DNA of 64,000 bases from Streptomyces sp. SID13031 (GCF_010548305.1 NZ_JAAGLV010000001.1:868001-932000), one strand, 5' to 3'; counted from the stretch's first letter, positions 8,156-17,887 are shown. Numbers and translations are program-made. Notes: generated by a model from the letters alone, not told the origin.

Positions 8156-9913
8156 ATGAACACCAGACGACTGCGAACGGCGATCGCCGCGGCAGCAGTA
8201 CTCGCCCTCGGCCTTTCGGCCTGTGGCGGCGGCTCCGACGACACCTCGAGCGGAGGAACCACTGGGGCCAAGGCGGAATTCAACGCCGGCCTGGAAAAGG
8301 TGTTCAACCCTTCTGACAAGAAGGGCGGCATCATCAAGATGGCCGACGAGAGCGTGCCGGACTCCATGGACCCGGCCGACACCTACTACGGCAGCAACTG
8401 GAACATGGTCCGGAACTACGTGCGGACGCTGACCATGTTCGAGATCGGTCCCGGTAAGACCAGCGACAACGTGGTCCCCGACCTGGCCGAGAGCCTGGGC
8501 AAGACCGAGGACCAGGGCAAGACCTGGACCTACAAGCTGCGCAAGGGTGTCAAGTTCGAGGACGGCACCGAGATCAAGGCGCAGGACGTCAAGTACGGTG
8601 TCGAGCGGTCGTTCGACAAGGAGATCTACCCCGACGGCCCGACCTACTTCAACGACATGTTGGACTGGCCGGCCGCCTACAAGGGTCCGTACAAGTCCAA
8701 GGGCATGAACGTCGACTCGGCGATCTCCACGCCGGACGACTACACGATCGTCTTCCACCTGAAGAAGGCGTTCTCCGGCTTCGACTACGTGCTGACCACG
8801 CCGCAGGGTGCTCCGGCCCCGGCTGCCAAGGACACCGGCGCGAAGTACAAGGAGCACGTGATCTCCTCGGGTCCGTACATGTTCTCCGACTACCAGGAGG
8901 GCAAGAGCTACACGCTCGTCCGCAACCCGAACTGGAGTGCGGACACCGACCCGAACCGCAAGGCGCTGCCGGACGGTTTCCAGGTCTCGATGAACGTCAA
9001 CGCCGAGGACATCGACAACCGGATCACCTCCGGTGACCTCGACATCGCGATCACCGGTACCGGCGTCACCACCGCCAGCCAGAGCCGGGTACTGAGCAAC
9101 CCGGACCTGAAGGCGCGGGCCGACAACCCGACCCTGGCGCGGACCTGGTACACCTCGATCAACCCGACGGTGAAGCCGTTCGACAACATCGAGTGCCGCA
9201 AGGCGGTCATGTACGGGATGGACAAGACGGCCTACCAGACCGCTTACGGCGGCGCGTTCGCCGGTGGCGACCTGGCCAGCAGCATGATGCCGCCGATCAT
9301 TCCGGGCTACGCCGCGAGCGACGTGTTCCCGACGCCGGACGGCAAGGGCGACCTGGTCAAGGCCAAGGAAGCACTGGTCGCCTGTGGTCAGCCGAACGGC
9401 TTCTCGACCCAGATCTCCTACCGGATCGAGCGTCCGAAGGAGAAGGCGGCCGCCGAGGCGTTCCAGCAGCAGATGGCCAAGATCGGCATCAAGCTGACCC
9501 CGAAGGGCTACCCGCGCAAGGACTACTTCTCGACCTACGCCGGCAACCCGCCGTACGTGGTCAAGAACAACCTGGGTCTGGTCGTCAACGGCTGGGGCGC
9601 GGACTGGAACGACGGCTTCGGCTTCGAGTCGCAGATCTTCGACTCCCGCGTCATCCGTGACACCGGTGGCTCCTCGAACACCAGCGTCCGGATCCCCGAG
9701 GTCGACAAGTTGATCGACGCCGGGCAGAACGAGCTGGACAAGACCAAGCGCGAAGCCTACTGGGGCCAGATCGACAAGCTCGTGATGGAGCAGGCCGTCG
9801 TCTACCCGGGTGTGTGGGCCAAGAGCCTGCTGCTGCGCAGCAAGAACCTGACGAACGTCTTCGTCAACGCGCAGTACGGCATGTACGACTACGTGAACAT
9901 CGGCAAGCCGTAA
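8156..9913 (+). CDS. ABC transporter substrate-binding lipoprotein (peptide class), second copy
   Basis: The 585-residue lipoprotein has an N-terminal signal (MNTRRLRTAIAAAAVLALG) ending in the lipobox LSAC with Cys23, then a Gly/Ser/Asp-rich linker. The mature part shows SBP_bac_5 features: SMDPADTYYG, the segment KFEDGTEIKAQDVKYGVER and the late WGADWNDGF. It captures peptides or related solutes outside the membrane and hands them to the permease pair. It lies between the two permease genes and is followed by a strong hairpin at 9951-9985, which could give this message a higher level than the downstream genes. It is only distantly similar to the copy at 5248. Confidence 0.92.
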   Translation: MNTRRLRTAIAAAAVLALGLSACGGGSDDTSSGGTTGAKAEFNAGLEKVFNPSDKKGGIIKMADESVPDSMDPADTYYGSNWNMVRNYVRTLTMFEIGPGKTSDNVVPDLAESLGKTEDQGKTWTYKLRKGVKFEDGTEIKAQDVKYGVERSFDKEIYPDGPTYFNDMLDWPAAYKGPYKSKGMNVDSAISTPDDYTIVFHLKKAFSGFDYVLTTPQGAPAPAAKDTGAKYKEHVISSGPYMFSDYQEGKSYTLVRNPNWSADTDPNRKALPDGFQVSMNVNAEDIDNRITSGDLDIAITGTGVTTASQSRVLSNPDLKARADNPTLARTWYTSINPTVKPFDNIECRKAVMYGMDKTAYQTAYGGAFAGGDLASSMMPPIIPGYAASDVFPTPDGKGDLVKAKEALVACGQPNGFSTQISYRIERPKEKAAAEAFQQQMAKIGIKLTPKGYPRKDYFSTYAGNPPYVVKNNLGLVVNGWGADWNDGFGFESQIFDSRVIRDTGGSSNTSVRIPEVDKLIDAGQNELDKTKREAYWGQIDKLVMEQAVVYPGVWAKSLLLRSKNLTNVFVNAQYGMYDYVNIGKP

Positions 9914-9950
9914 GTCAGCATCCAAACCTGTTAGGTAGGTGAAGGCAGAG

Positions 9951-9985
9951 GTGGCCGGCCCGGCGGAATCCGCCGGGCCGGCCAC
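9951..9985 (+). terminator. Perfect 16-bp hairpin between binding-protein and permease genes
   Basis: GTGGCCGGCCCGGCGG (9951-9966) and its exact complement (9970-9985) enclose a 3-nt AAT loop. It ends 14 nt before the GTG of the permease gene. Placed inside an operon, it is more likely a partial terminator or an mRNA-stabilising end than a full stop. Confidence 0.7.
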
Positions 9986-9999
9986 CGGCGCCATCGGTC

Positions 10000-11013
10000 G
10001 TGGTCACATACATCATCAGGCGCCTGATCGCCGCAGTCGGGCTGCTGTTCGTCATCAGCATCATCACGTTCGCCATCTTCTTCCTGGTGCCGCGGATCGC
10101 GGGCGCCGGGCCGGACACGATGGCCGCCCGGTACGTCGGGCGTACCGCCACGGCCGACACGGTGCACGCGACGGCGGTGCGGCTCGGGTTCACCGACCCG
10201 ATCGCGGTGCAGTACGGGAACTGGGCGAAGGGCATCTTCGTCGGCGCGGACTACGACATGGGCACGTCGATCGACCACTGCCCGGCACCCTGCCTGGGGT
10301 ACTCCTTCATCAACCGGGCGCCGGTCTGGCCCGACCTGCTGGATCGAATACCGGTCACCTTCTCACTGGCCATCGGTGCCGCGGTGCTGTGGCTGATCAG
10401 CGGTATCGGTACGGGTGTGCTGTCGGCCCTGAAGAGGGGCTCGATCTTCGACCGGGCGGCGATGACGGTCGCCCTCGCCGGTGTTTCGATGCCGATCTTC
10501 TGGACCGGCCTGATGGCGCTGGCGATCTTCGCCTACCAGTTGCAGATCTTCAAGGGTGGTGGGTCGTACGTCCCGCTCACCCAGAACCCGATCCAGTGGG
10601 TCCAGGGCCTGTTGCTGCCGTGGATCACGCTGGCGTTCCTGTTCTCCGCGCAGTACGCCCGGCTGACCCGCGCGGGCATGCTCGAGACGATGAACGAGGA
10701 CTACATCCGGACCGCCCGGGCCAAGGGGCTGGCCGAGCGTGATGTCGTGGTCAAGCACGGGCTTCGCGGCGCGCTGACCCCGATCCTGACCATCTTCGGC
10801 CTGGACTTCGGCCTGCTGATCGGTGGCGCCATCCTGACCGAGAAGGTGTTCAGCATCAACGGTCTGGGCATGTACGCGGTCACCGCGATCAGTGACCAGG
10901 ACATGCCGAAGGTGATGGGTGTGGTCTTGGTCGCGACCGTCTTCATCGTGTTCGCGAACCTGATCGTGGACCTCTTGTACGCCGTCATCGACCCGAGGGT
11001 GCGAGCCAAGTGA
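10000..11013 (+). CDS. Oligopeptide ABC transporter permease, DppB/OppB type
   Basis: The 337-residue protein begins with the typical DppB helix (MVTYIIRRLIAAVGLLFVIS), then a long external loop and five more membrane helices. The cytoplasmic EAA loop reads NEDYIRTARAKGLAERDV. The external loop holds a cysteine pair (DHCPAPCLGYS, near residue 92-100) that could form a disulfide. The GTG start at 10000 lies just behind the intergenic hairpin and I see no strong ribosome-binding site. The stop codon overlaps the GTG of the next gene by 4 nt, so translation is probably coupled. Confidence 0.93.
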   Translation: MVTYIIRRLIAAVGLLFVISIITFAIFFLVPRIAGAGPDTMAARYVGRTATADTVHATAVRLGFTDPIAVQYGNWAKGIFVGADYDMGTSIDHCPAPCLGYSFINRAPVWPDLLDRIPVTFSLAIGAAVLWLISGIGTGVLSALKRGSIFDRAAMTVALAGVSMPIFWTGLMALAIFAYQLQIFKGGGSYVPLTQNPIQWVQGLLLPWITLAFLFSAQYARLTRAGMLETMNEDYIRTARAKGLAERDVVVKHGLRGALTPILTIFGLDFGLLIGGAILTEKVFSINGLGMYAVTAISDQDMPKVMGVVLVATVFIVFANLIVDLLYAVIDPRVRAK

Positions 11014-12035
11014 CTACCGAACCGTTCCTGCAGGTGCGGGATCTCAAGGTGCATTTCCCGACCGACGACGGCCTGGTCAAGTCGGTCGACGGTCTGTCGT
11101 TCTCGGTCGACCGGGGCAAGACGCTCGGCATCGTGGGCGAGTCCGGCTCCGGCAAGAGCGTCACCAGCCTGTCGGTGATGGGGCTGCACAAGCGCGGTAC
11201 GGCGCGGATCTCCGGTGAGATCGTGCTGGACGGGATGGAGCTGGTCAACGCCACTCCTGACGAGGTCCGGGCACTGCGTGGCAAGCGGATGGCGATGATC
11301 TTCCAGGACCCGCTGTCGGCGATGCACCCGTACTACACGGTCGGCCACCAGATCATCGAGGCCTACCGGGTGCACAACAAGGTCACCAAGGCCGTTGCGC
11401 GCAAGCACGCGATCGACATGCTCGACCGGGTCGGCATCCCGGAGCCGGACAAGCGCGTCGACGCCTACCCGCACCAGTTCTCCGGCGGTATGCGGCAGCG
11501 CGCGATGATCGCGATGGCGCTGTCGTGCGACCCCGACCTGCTGATCGCCGACGAGCCGACCACGGCGCTCGACGTCACCGTGCAGGCGCAGATCCTGGAC
11601 CTGATCCGGGACCTGCAGCGCGAGTTCAACTCGGCCGTCATCATCATCACCCACGATCTCGGCGTGGTCGCCGAGCTCGCCGACGACATCCAGGTGATGT
11701 ACGCCGGCCGCGCGATCGAGTACGGCACGGCCGAGGACATCTTCGACCGGCCGCAGCACCCCTACACCTGGGGTCTGCTCGGCTCGATGCCGCGGATCGA
11801 CCGGGAGCGGACCGAGCGCCTCATCCCGATCAAGGGCTCGCCGCCCAGTCTCATCAACGTGCCGTCCGGGTGTGCGTTCAACCCGCGGTGCAACTACGCC
11901 GCCCTGAACGAGGGTGCAAGTGAGACCGATCGGCCGGAGCTTCTGGACATCGGCGCCGGGCACAAGGTGGCTTGCCACCTGACCCCGGCGAAGCGCCAGG
12001 AGATCTGGGACACCGAGATCAAGCCGAAGCTGTGA
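11010..12035 (+). CDS. Oligopeptide ABC transporter ATPase, DppD/OppD type
   Basis: The 341-residue nucleotide-binding subunit carries Walker A GESGSGKS (43-50), a Q-loop in [12 protein letters not shown], the signature [11 protein letters not shown], Walker [13 protein letters not shown] and a switch histidine in IIITHDLGV. The C-terminal oligopeptide-transporter extension (PIKGSPPSL followed by [10 protein letters not shown]) is present and carries the cysteines that ligate an iron-sulfur cluster in some family members. It pairs with the next ATPase to drive uptake. Its GTG start overlaps the permease stop, and its stop overlaps the next GTG. Confidence 0.94.
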   Translation: MTTEPFLQVRDLKVHFPTDDGLVKSVDGLSFSVDRGKTLGIVGESGSGKSVTSLSVMGLHKRGTARISGEIVLDGMELVNATPDEVRALRGKRMAMIFQDPLSAMHPYYTVGHQIIEAYRVHNKVTKAVARKHAIDMLDRVGIPEPDKRVDAYPHQFSGGMRQRAMIAMALSCDPDLLIADEPTTALDVTVQAQILDLIRDLQREFNSAVIIITHDLGVVAELADDIQVMYAGRAIEYGTAEDIFDRPQHPYTWGLLGSMPRIDRERTERLIPIKGSPPSLINVPSGCAFNPRCNYAALNEGASETDRPELLDIGAGHKVACHLTPAKRQEIWDTEIKPKL

Positions 12036-13114
12036 CGGAGCGACCCACTGTGACTACTGCTGAAACCGAACCGGTCACGCCTGCCCTGGCAGATGGCGAG
12101 AACCTGCTCGAGGTGACGAATCTGACCAAGCACTTCCCGATCCGGCGCGGCCTGCTGCAGCGCCAGGTCGGCGCGGTACAGGCCGTCGACGGCCTCGACT
12201 TCACGGTCAAGAAGGGCGAGACGCTCTCGCTGGTGGGGGAGTCGGGCTGCGGCAAGACCACCACCGGCCGGCTGCTCACCCGGCTGCTCGAGCCGACCGC
12301 GGGCAAGATCGTCTTCGAGGGCCGCGACATCTCGCACATGTCCGAGGGCAAGATCCGGCCGCTGCGCAAAGACATCCAGATGATCTTCCAGGACCCGTAC
12401 GGTTCGCTGAACCCGCGGCACACGGTCGGCAAGATCGTCGGCGCGCCGTTCCACCTGCAGAAGGTGAAGACGGAGGGCGGCACGAAGAAGGCCGTCCAGG
12501 AACTGCTCGAGCTGGTCGGCCTGAGCCCGGAGCACTACAACCGCTACCCGCACGAGTTCTCCGGCGGCCAGCGGCAGCGCATCGGTATCGCCCGCACGCT
12601 CGCCCTGCGACCGAAGCTGATCGTCGCCGACGAGCCGGTCTCCGCGCTCGACGTGTCGATCCAGGCCCAGGTGGTCAACCTGCTGGAGGACCTGCAGAAC
12701 GAGTTCGACCTCACGTACGTGATGATCGCCCACGACCTGTCGGTGGTCCGGCACGTGTCGGACCGGGTGGCGGTCATGTACCTGGGCAAGATCGTCGAGA
12801 TCGCCGACCGAATCAGCCTCTACGAGAAGCCGATGCACCCGTACACGGTGGCGCTCCTCTCGGCCGTACCGATCCCCGACACCAAGCGCAGAGGCAAGCA
12901 GGAACGCATCCGCCTCGAAGGCGACGTCCCCAGCCCGATCAACCCGCCACCGGCCTGCCGCTTCCACACCCGCTGCTGGAAAGCCCAGGACATCTGCAAA
13001 ACAGTAGAACCACCGCTGCTCCAGCTGGCCCCCGGCCACCAAGCAGCCTGCCACTTCCCAGAAAACCAGTCCGGCGGCGAAGCCCCCAAGAAGGCCACAG
13101 CGGCCGCCAGCTAA
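12032..13114 (+). CDS. Oligopeptide ABC transporter ATPase, DppF/OppF type
   Basis: The 360-residue second ATPase has Walker A GESGCGKT (about 69-76), the family-typical MIFQDPYGSLNPRHTV, the signature SGGQRQRIGIA, Walker B LIVADEPVSALD and MIAHDLSVVRHV, followed by the oligopeptide C-terminal extension with RFHTRC. I chose the GTG at 12032, which overlaps the preceding stop; a GTG at 12050, with ACGGAGCG upstream, is the alternative. It is the last gene of the transporter cluster and ends before a hairpin at 13129-13151. Confidence 0.93.
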   Translation: MTERPTVTTAETEPVTPALADGENLLEVTNLTKHFPIRRGLLQRQVGAVQAVDGLDFTVKKGETLSLVGESGCGKTTTGRLLTRLLEPTAGKIVFEGRDISHMSEGKIRPLRKDIQMIFQDPYGSLNPRHTVGKIVGAPFHLQKVKTEGGTKKAVQELLELVGLSPEHYNRYPHEFSGGQRQRIGIARTLALRPKLIVADEPVSALDVSIQAQVVNLLEDLQNEFDLTYVMIAHDLSVVRHVSDRVAVMYLGKIVEIADRISLYEKPMHPYTVALLSAVPIPDTKRRGKQERIRLEGDVPSPINPPPACRFHTRCWKAQDICKTVEPPLLQLAPGHQAACHFPENQSGGEAPKKATAAAS

Positions 13115-13128
13115 GCACTCACCTGAAG

Positions 13129-13151
13129 CCCGGGATCCAACGGATCCCGGG
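13129..13151. terminator. Terminator hairpin between convergent ATPase and NACHT genes
   Basis: CCCGGGATCC (13129-13138) and GGATCCCGGG (13142-13151) form a perfect 10-bp stem with an AAC loop. It lies 2 nt from the stop codon of the minus-strand NACHT gene and 14 nt from the plus-strand stop. Confidence 0.75.
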
Positions 13152-13153
13152 TG

Positions 13154-16100
13154 TCAGTTTATGTATCCGATGAGCCTTTGCACGGCGGACAAGGGGCTGC
13201 TTCCCCTGTCATCCGGATCGATCCGGCGACCGGTCAGATACTCCTCAAGGAAGGGATTGCTTTCTGTGGGCCATGACTCGGCGACGTTCAAGACATCTTC
13301 CGGGTCGATACTCGCGAGGACCGACGACCCGAGGTCGTCGAACACGGCGGTTGTGTGTTCCGGCGTGTACCAGTGAGCAGGTCGGACCTTTCGTAGATAG
13401 GTCAGGAATTGAGGAGCGAAGTAGTTCTCCCGGAACCTGAGCCCCGGCTCGGCGGCCATCGCGGTGTCGACCGCTTCCAAGAGATCGGTCAGCAGGTCGC
13501 TTTCATGGCCTGAGTGCGCCGCCGCTGCAAGCCAGAAGAGAGCTACGACTGTCGTTCCGTCCGCCAGATTGACGTCTCTGATCGCTTCGCGAACCGCTGG
13601 GTTGTCCCGCAGGATCGACGGATGGGCGGCGGCCACCGCGGCCAGTTCAGGACCACGGTCGGCGTAGTACATCGAATGGACGGCGTTGAGGAGGGCTTCG
13701 ACCACCTCGACCGGCAGGTACTGCGCGTCTCGCGACAGCAGCTTCAGGATGTGGACGGCCAGCGCGCCGTTGCTCGTACGCGCCTCCAGACACCTGGCCA
13801 GTTCGAGGTACCGGCCAAGGTCAACCGGTAGCAGTTGCCCCAGATAGGGCACTCCGGTATGAGCCGCGCCGATGCTCGCGATCATATTCACGGCGTGCAG
13901 GTCGTCCTCTGACCACTCCCCGACGTACGCTCCGGCTCGATGGGCGCTGAAGTAGAGGTCTGCCATCAGCCCGCGGTTTCCGAGCAGCTCAGCTTCGCCG
14001 AAGACCCCGCGGTGATCAGTGCTCCGTGCGCACAGCTGAAGGTCAGTCGTGACCGCGGCACCGATGGAGTCGATGACGCTCAACCAGGCCGGCTCATCCA
14101 GTCCGACGCGCCAGAGCCGGACATGGCTCTCCCAGTCAGCTCGCTGCCGACTCCCGATGACTGTCGCAGGTCTCACCGGCGTCATGTCGAGCAGCACGCG
14201 GAGGAGGGTGAGGTTGGCGGAGTAGGCGGCCCGATGGCGGATCGGGTCGTATGGCGACGGCCTGTAGAGGTCGTCGGGGACGTCCGGCCGCGTCCTCGCC
14301 GCCTGGATCAGCTCTGTAATCGTGGCGAGCAGGGTGGTACGACGGGGTTCGTCCAGCTCCCTCGTCAGCTCGACCAGGAAAGTGATGATCGGGCGTCTGC
14401 TGCTGAGTGGTTGATGTGAGAGCACCCGGCGCAGGAGCAGATCGTCGAGCTGGGTGGCGCCGAGGGTGAGCTCATCCGCCTCTAACGTCCGGTGGGCGTC
14501 GAGGCGCAGCAGCTGTTCGAAGGTCAGTTCGGCGACCAAGTACTCGCCGAAGGTCGCGTGCAAGAACTCGTAGGCGCCGCGTTGCTCCTGGTCGGCCTTG
14601 GCGTTGTGGACGAACATGAAAGCGCCGAGAACGCGGTGAGCCTGGCGGAGTGCTGCGGTTTCTGTTGCCTTGTTGGGCTGGGGGAGGAGGGCCGCCAGGT
14701 CGGCGTCGAGTTCAGTGTCGGTGAGGTGCTGGCGGCCGCGGTTGAACATGCCGATCGCGGCGAACTGCAACTGCTTGCGCTGCAGGGCTTCCAGGACCTT
14801 CTGCTGCCGGGGATCGAGGTCGGTGTCGCGCTTGTCGACGACCTGGCGGCTGATGAAGCGGTCGAGGATCTCCCGGTACAGCTCCGTCTGGGTGAGGACT
14901 CCGGCCTCGAGTAGGACCGGACCGACCTCGGCTAGGTAGATGGCGAGGACGAGGAGAAGAAGCGGCTGACAGGCGAGTACCGCGACACTTTCCGGTCTGG
15001 TGAGTACCTGGGCCTCCAACGGCTGGTACTCCGATACGTCGCGGTGGGCCGCGTTCCAGGCCGTCAACCAGTGCTCGATCCTGGGCTCGTCGAATTCGCA
15101 GAGCTTCAGGATCGGGGTGTTGCGGGGGATGTCGGCATGCTCGGCGACCACCGTCCGGGAGGTGATGATGACCGAGGTCGGTACTCCGAGCGTCCTGGCG
15201 CGTTTCTGGAACTCGACGATCTTGTTGAGGTAGCCGGACTGGGTGACGCCGGTGGCCTGGATCAGTTCGTCGAAGCCGTCGAGAAGGATGACCAGCCGGC
15301 ACTGATGGGTGCAGACGGCTACCGTGGCCGCCCGGCAGTCAGGGCAGTCGCCGCACTCGGCTCGCAGTTCGGCGAGGTCCGCTTGCGGCCGCTGCAGAGT
15401 TCGCTGCAGCTCTTTGGTGATCTGTACGGCGAGCTCGTCGTCGGTGTTGACTCTGCGCAGCGGCACCCGGAGGACCGCAAAGGAGTCCGAGGGCAGCTGA
15501 GCGGCGAGCACTTCGGTCAGCAGCGACTTGCCGGCGCCGGGGTGGCCGAGAAGGAGAAGTGGAAGCTCAGTGCTGGATTCGTCGGCCAGGTAGCCGGCCA
15601 GGTAGTCAACGAGCGATTCTTGCGGGAGGAGGTATCTCCACCAGTCCTCATCAGCCGGCTTGGCCCCGGTATCGGCGACCGCGAGTTGGAAGGCGGGCTC
15701 GACGAAGCCCTGCTCGACGGTGGGCGACACCAGCCCGTACGTGCCGGAGCGGACCAGTGGCTCGGTGAGGACCTCTTGCGCCGCGAGGGCGAGTTGAGCG
15801 CGGTAGCTCTGGGCCGGCGCTGGGACGCCGCGCAGTACCAGCGGAAGTATCGCTCGCAGTTCACCCAAGGCGGATGCCTCTGCTGCCCGGACGGTCGCGC
15901 GGGTGGCGGCGTGCTCATTGAGGGTCACCCAGAGGGCGAACGCCGTCCCTGTGCTGAGGCTGAGCATGCGGCCGCGGTAGACGGTGGCGGCGCGGTCGGT
16001 GACGTCTCGGGACAGGGTCGCGGCATTGCCCACGCGGCGCCCGCGTCCACGCTCCCAGGCGTCGAGACCGGCAAAGAACTCGAAACAGGCGGTGGTCAGG

Positions 16101-16627
16101 CGGCGGTAGTACGGGACGATCCGCTGGTCGAGGTTCTCGAGTACCCCGAACTCGGTGGATGGCAGTGGGACCTCGGTGGCGACCAGGGCTTCGACGAAGG
16201 ACCGGCCCCTGCCGCCGGTCTGCGGCACGCCGGCCAGGCGTTCCAGGTTCTGCTGGGTCAGCTGGAGGCTGGTGAATGATTCGCCGAGCACCTCACGTAG
16301 TGCGTCGAAGTAGGAGGAGAGCACGGTGATCGTGTGGGCCGCCACCACCAGGTCGTACTGGTCGTCCTGTCGGCCGCCCCTTATCCGGGTGATGACCTTG
16401 TCGACCAAGGGGCTGAGGAATCTGACCGCTTCGTTCTTCGGGTCGACCAGGCCGAGGAGGGTGGCGGCGGTCAGGCCGATCACCGGGACCGGCGCACCGG
16501 CGATCGCCAGGCTCGCTCCGCCCGCCAGGATTGCGCCGCCGAGGACCTTGTCGAGGCCGGCGAGTTTGTTTCGGTCGGGGTCGGCGAGGTCCAGGGCACC
16601 GGCGAAGGTGAAGGGCGAGCGGGCCAT
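13154..16627 (-). CDS. Large NACHT-domain NTPase, possible anti-phage STAND protein
   Basis: This 1157-residue protein has three parts. An N-terminal, mostly helical region of about 340 residues starts with a hydrophobic Gly/Ala-rich stretch (about 25-60) and may be a NACHT-associated helical effector or sensor domain. The NTPase core carries Walker A GHPGAGKS (361-368) and the Walker B-type LVILLDGFDEL (about 446-456, the extended D-x-F-D-E form usual for NACHT). A C-terminal region of more than 500 residues is alpha-helical without an obvious repeat consensus. NACHT proteins are STAND NTPases, and bacterial members can protect against phage; that role here is inference. No nuclease, TIR or protease motif was seen. 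GAGGAG lies upstream of the ATG at 16627. It stands alone between the peptide transporter and a sigma factor pair. Confidence 0.85.
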   Translation of the reverse strand: MARSPFTFAGALDLADPDRNKLAGLDKVLGGAILAGGASLAIAGAPVPVIGLTAATLLGLVDPKNEAVRFLSPLVDKVITRIRGGRQDDQYDLVVAAHTITVLSSYFDALREVLGESFTSLQLTQQNLERLAGVPQTGGRGRSFVEALVATEVPLPSTEFGVLENLDQRIVPYYRRLTTACFEFFAGLDAWERGRGRRVGNAATLSRDVTDRAATVYRGRMLSLSTGTAFALWVTLNEHAATRATVRAAEASALGELRAILPLVLRGVPAPAQSYRAQLALAAQEVLTEPLVRSGTYGLVSPTVEQGFVEPAFQLAVADTGAKPADEDWWRYLLPQESLVDYLAGYLADESSTELPLLLLGHPGAGKSLLTEVLAAQLPSDSFAVLRVPLRRVNTDDELAVQITKELQRTLQRPQADLAELRAECGDCPDCRAATVAVCTHQCRLVILLDGFDELIQATGVTQSGYLNKIVEFQKRARTLGVPTSVIITSRTVVAEHADIPRNTPILKLCEFDEPRIEHWLTAWNAAHRDVSEYQPLEAQVLTRPESVAVLACQPLLLLVLAIYLAEVGPVLLEAGVLTQTELYREILDRFISRQVVDKRDTDLDPRQQKVLEALQRKQLQFAAIGMFNRGRQHLTDTELDADLAALLPQPNKATETAALRQAHRVLGAFMFVHNAKADQEQRGAYEFLHATFGEYLVAELTFEQLLRLDAHRTLEADELTLGATQLDDLLLRRVLSHQPLSSRRPIITFLVELTRELDEPRRTTLLATITELIQAARTRPDVPDDLYRPSPYDPIRHRAAYSANLTLLRVLLDMTPVRPATVIGSRQRADWESHVRLWRVGLDEPAWLSVIDSIGAAVTTDLQLCARSTDHRGVFGEAELLGNRGLMADLYFSAHRAGAYVGEWSEDDLHAVNMIASIGAAHTGVPYLGQLLPVDLGRYLELARCLEARTSNGALAVHILKLLSRDAQYLPVEVVEALLNAVHSMYYADRGPELAAVAAAHPSILRDNPAVREAIRDVNLADGTTVVALFWLAAAAHSGHESDLLTDLLEAVDTAMAAEPGLRFRENYFAPQFLTYLRKVRPAHWYTPEHTTAVFDDLGSSVLASIDPEDVLNVAESWPTESNPFLEEYLTGRRIDPDDRGSSPLSAVQRLIGYIN

Positions 16628-16705
16628 TCAGGGACTCCTCAGTGCACGGCGAACGGACTGGTCAACCTAGTGGCCGGGACCGTGGAGTTCAACGCCGCGC
16701 TGGGG

Positions 16706-17887
16706 TCAGCCGAAGAGCCAGCGGATGGGGGCGCCGATGGGAAGGGCGAACTGGGCGACGCGGGGTGGGGATTGGGTGAAGGTGAAGGGGGAGAAGGCGC
16801 GGACGGTGGTTTCGCAGGTGAGGGATTTGGTGGAGCAGGTGAGGAGGTCGACCGGGGAGTTCTCGGCGGTGGTGCGGAGGCCGACGGCGGTGAAGGTGTC
16901 GTCGGCGACCCACTGGCTGAAGATCAGTAGAGGGTGGCCGGCGTGGGTGAAGGTGAGTTCCTTGGCGGTGGCGGTTTGGAAGAGGCGCAGGACGGCGGGG
17001 GGTGGGGTGATCTTGTGTGGGTCACTTGTTGCGGTGAGCAAGTACTTTGCCGAGGGGGACAGATAGCCGTACCGGCCTGGGAGAGTGACGCCGCCGAAGG
17101 TGGAGAGTTGGTCCTTGACCGAGACTATGGTGCCGTCGTGGGGGTCGCTGACCGGGTTCTGGAGGAGGTACCGGCCGGAAGTGACGGTACTGATCGCGCT
17201 CGGCGCCGCGCCGGTGAGTTTCTGCTGCTGCCCGGTGGCCAGTTCCCAGCGGTAGACACCCTTGAAGGTGCCGAAGTAGGCGTAGCCGCCGTCGATGGCG
17301 ACGATGCGTGGGGCCTCCACGGGGTCGAAGAGCGGGCCGCGGGCGTTGCCGAGGGGGGTGCGGACGATCTCCCGCCCTGCGGCCACGTCGTAGATCACCG
17401 ACTCGCTGCGGTCGTTGAAGTCCTCCACCCAGCCGACAAGGTTGCCGTGGTTCGCGGCGGTCAGCGGGGTCAGCTCGCCGGGGTAGCCGGCGAGCTTGCG
17501 TACTTGTTTGCCGTCGGCAAGGAAGAGGCCTTCTTCGCCGGTGGCGGTGAAGACGAAGCCGGTGTCGGTCTGGACGAAGGCGTTGATCTTCTTCGGTGCG
17601 ATCGAGATGACGTCCTTGCCGTAGTGGATCTCGCTGCCGGTCGCGTAAGTGGCGCGGCGTTGGGCGAAGGACGGGGTGGCCGGGGCTGGCTCGCGGCCGG
17701 ACGGTTTGAACAGCGTGAGTCCACCGGCCAGGACGGCGAGCGTGACCATCGCAGTACCGGTGATCACCACCACCCGACGGCGGCGGATCCGGCGGTCGCC
17801 GGTGGTGATGATCGCGTCGAGGTCGAGGCCCGGCGGCTGGGCGCGGTCCGCGTGCTCGGTCAGGGTGTCCTTCAACAGGTCGGTCAT
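16706..17887 (-). CDS. Membrane-anchored putative beta-propeller, partner of the SigE-family sigma factor
   Basis: The 393-residue protein has a cytoplasmic N-terminus of about 50 residues ending in RIRRRR, a single membrane segment (about 52-72) and an extracellular domain made of repeated strand-rich segments such as GYAYFGTFKGVYRWELATG, as in WD40-like or YVTN-type propellers. The ATG overlaps the sigma factor stop (ATGA), so the two are translationally coupled. By position and topology it could be an anti-sigma factor or sensor, but no recognisable anti-sigma (ZAS) motif is visible. The open frame extends into the sigma gene, and that extension is rejected. Confidence 0.65.
   Translation of the reverse strand: MTDLLKDTLTEHADRAQPPGLDLDAIITTGDRRIRRRRVVVITGTAMVTLAVLAGGLTLFKPSGREPAPATPSFAQRRATYATGSEIHYGKDVISIAPKKINAFVQTDTGFVFTATGEEGLFLADGKQVRKLAGYPGELTPLTAANHGNLVGWVEDFNDRSESVIYDVAAGREIVRTPLGNARGPLFDPVEAPRIVAIDGGYAYFGTFKGVYRWELATGQQQKLTGAAPSAISTVTSGRYLLQNPVSDPHDGTIVSVKDQLSTFGGVTLPGRYGYLSPSAKYLLTATSDPHKITPPPAVLRLFQTATAKELTFTHAGHPLLIFSQWVADDTFTAVGLRTTAENSPVDLLTCSTKSLTCETTVRAFSPFTFTQSPPRVAQFALPIGAPIRWLFG

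Noticed and set aside
8015-9994. 659-codon minus-strand frame across the second binding-protein gene
   Set aside because: Shadow of a clear lipoprotein gene; the sequence is a Val/Asp/Arg-rich antisense translation.
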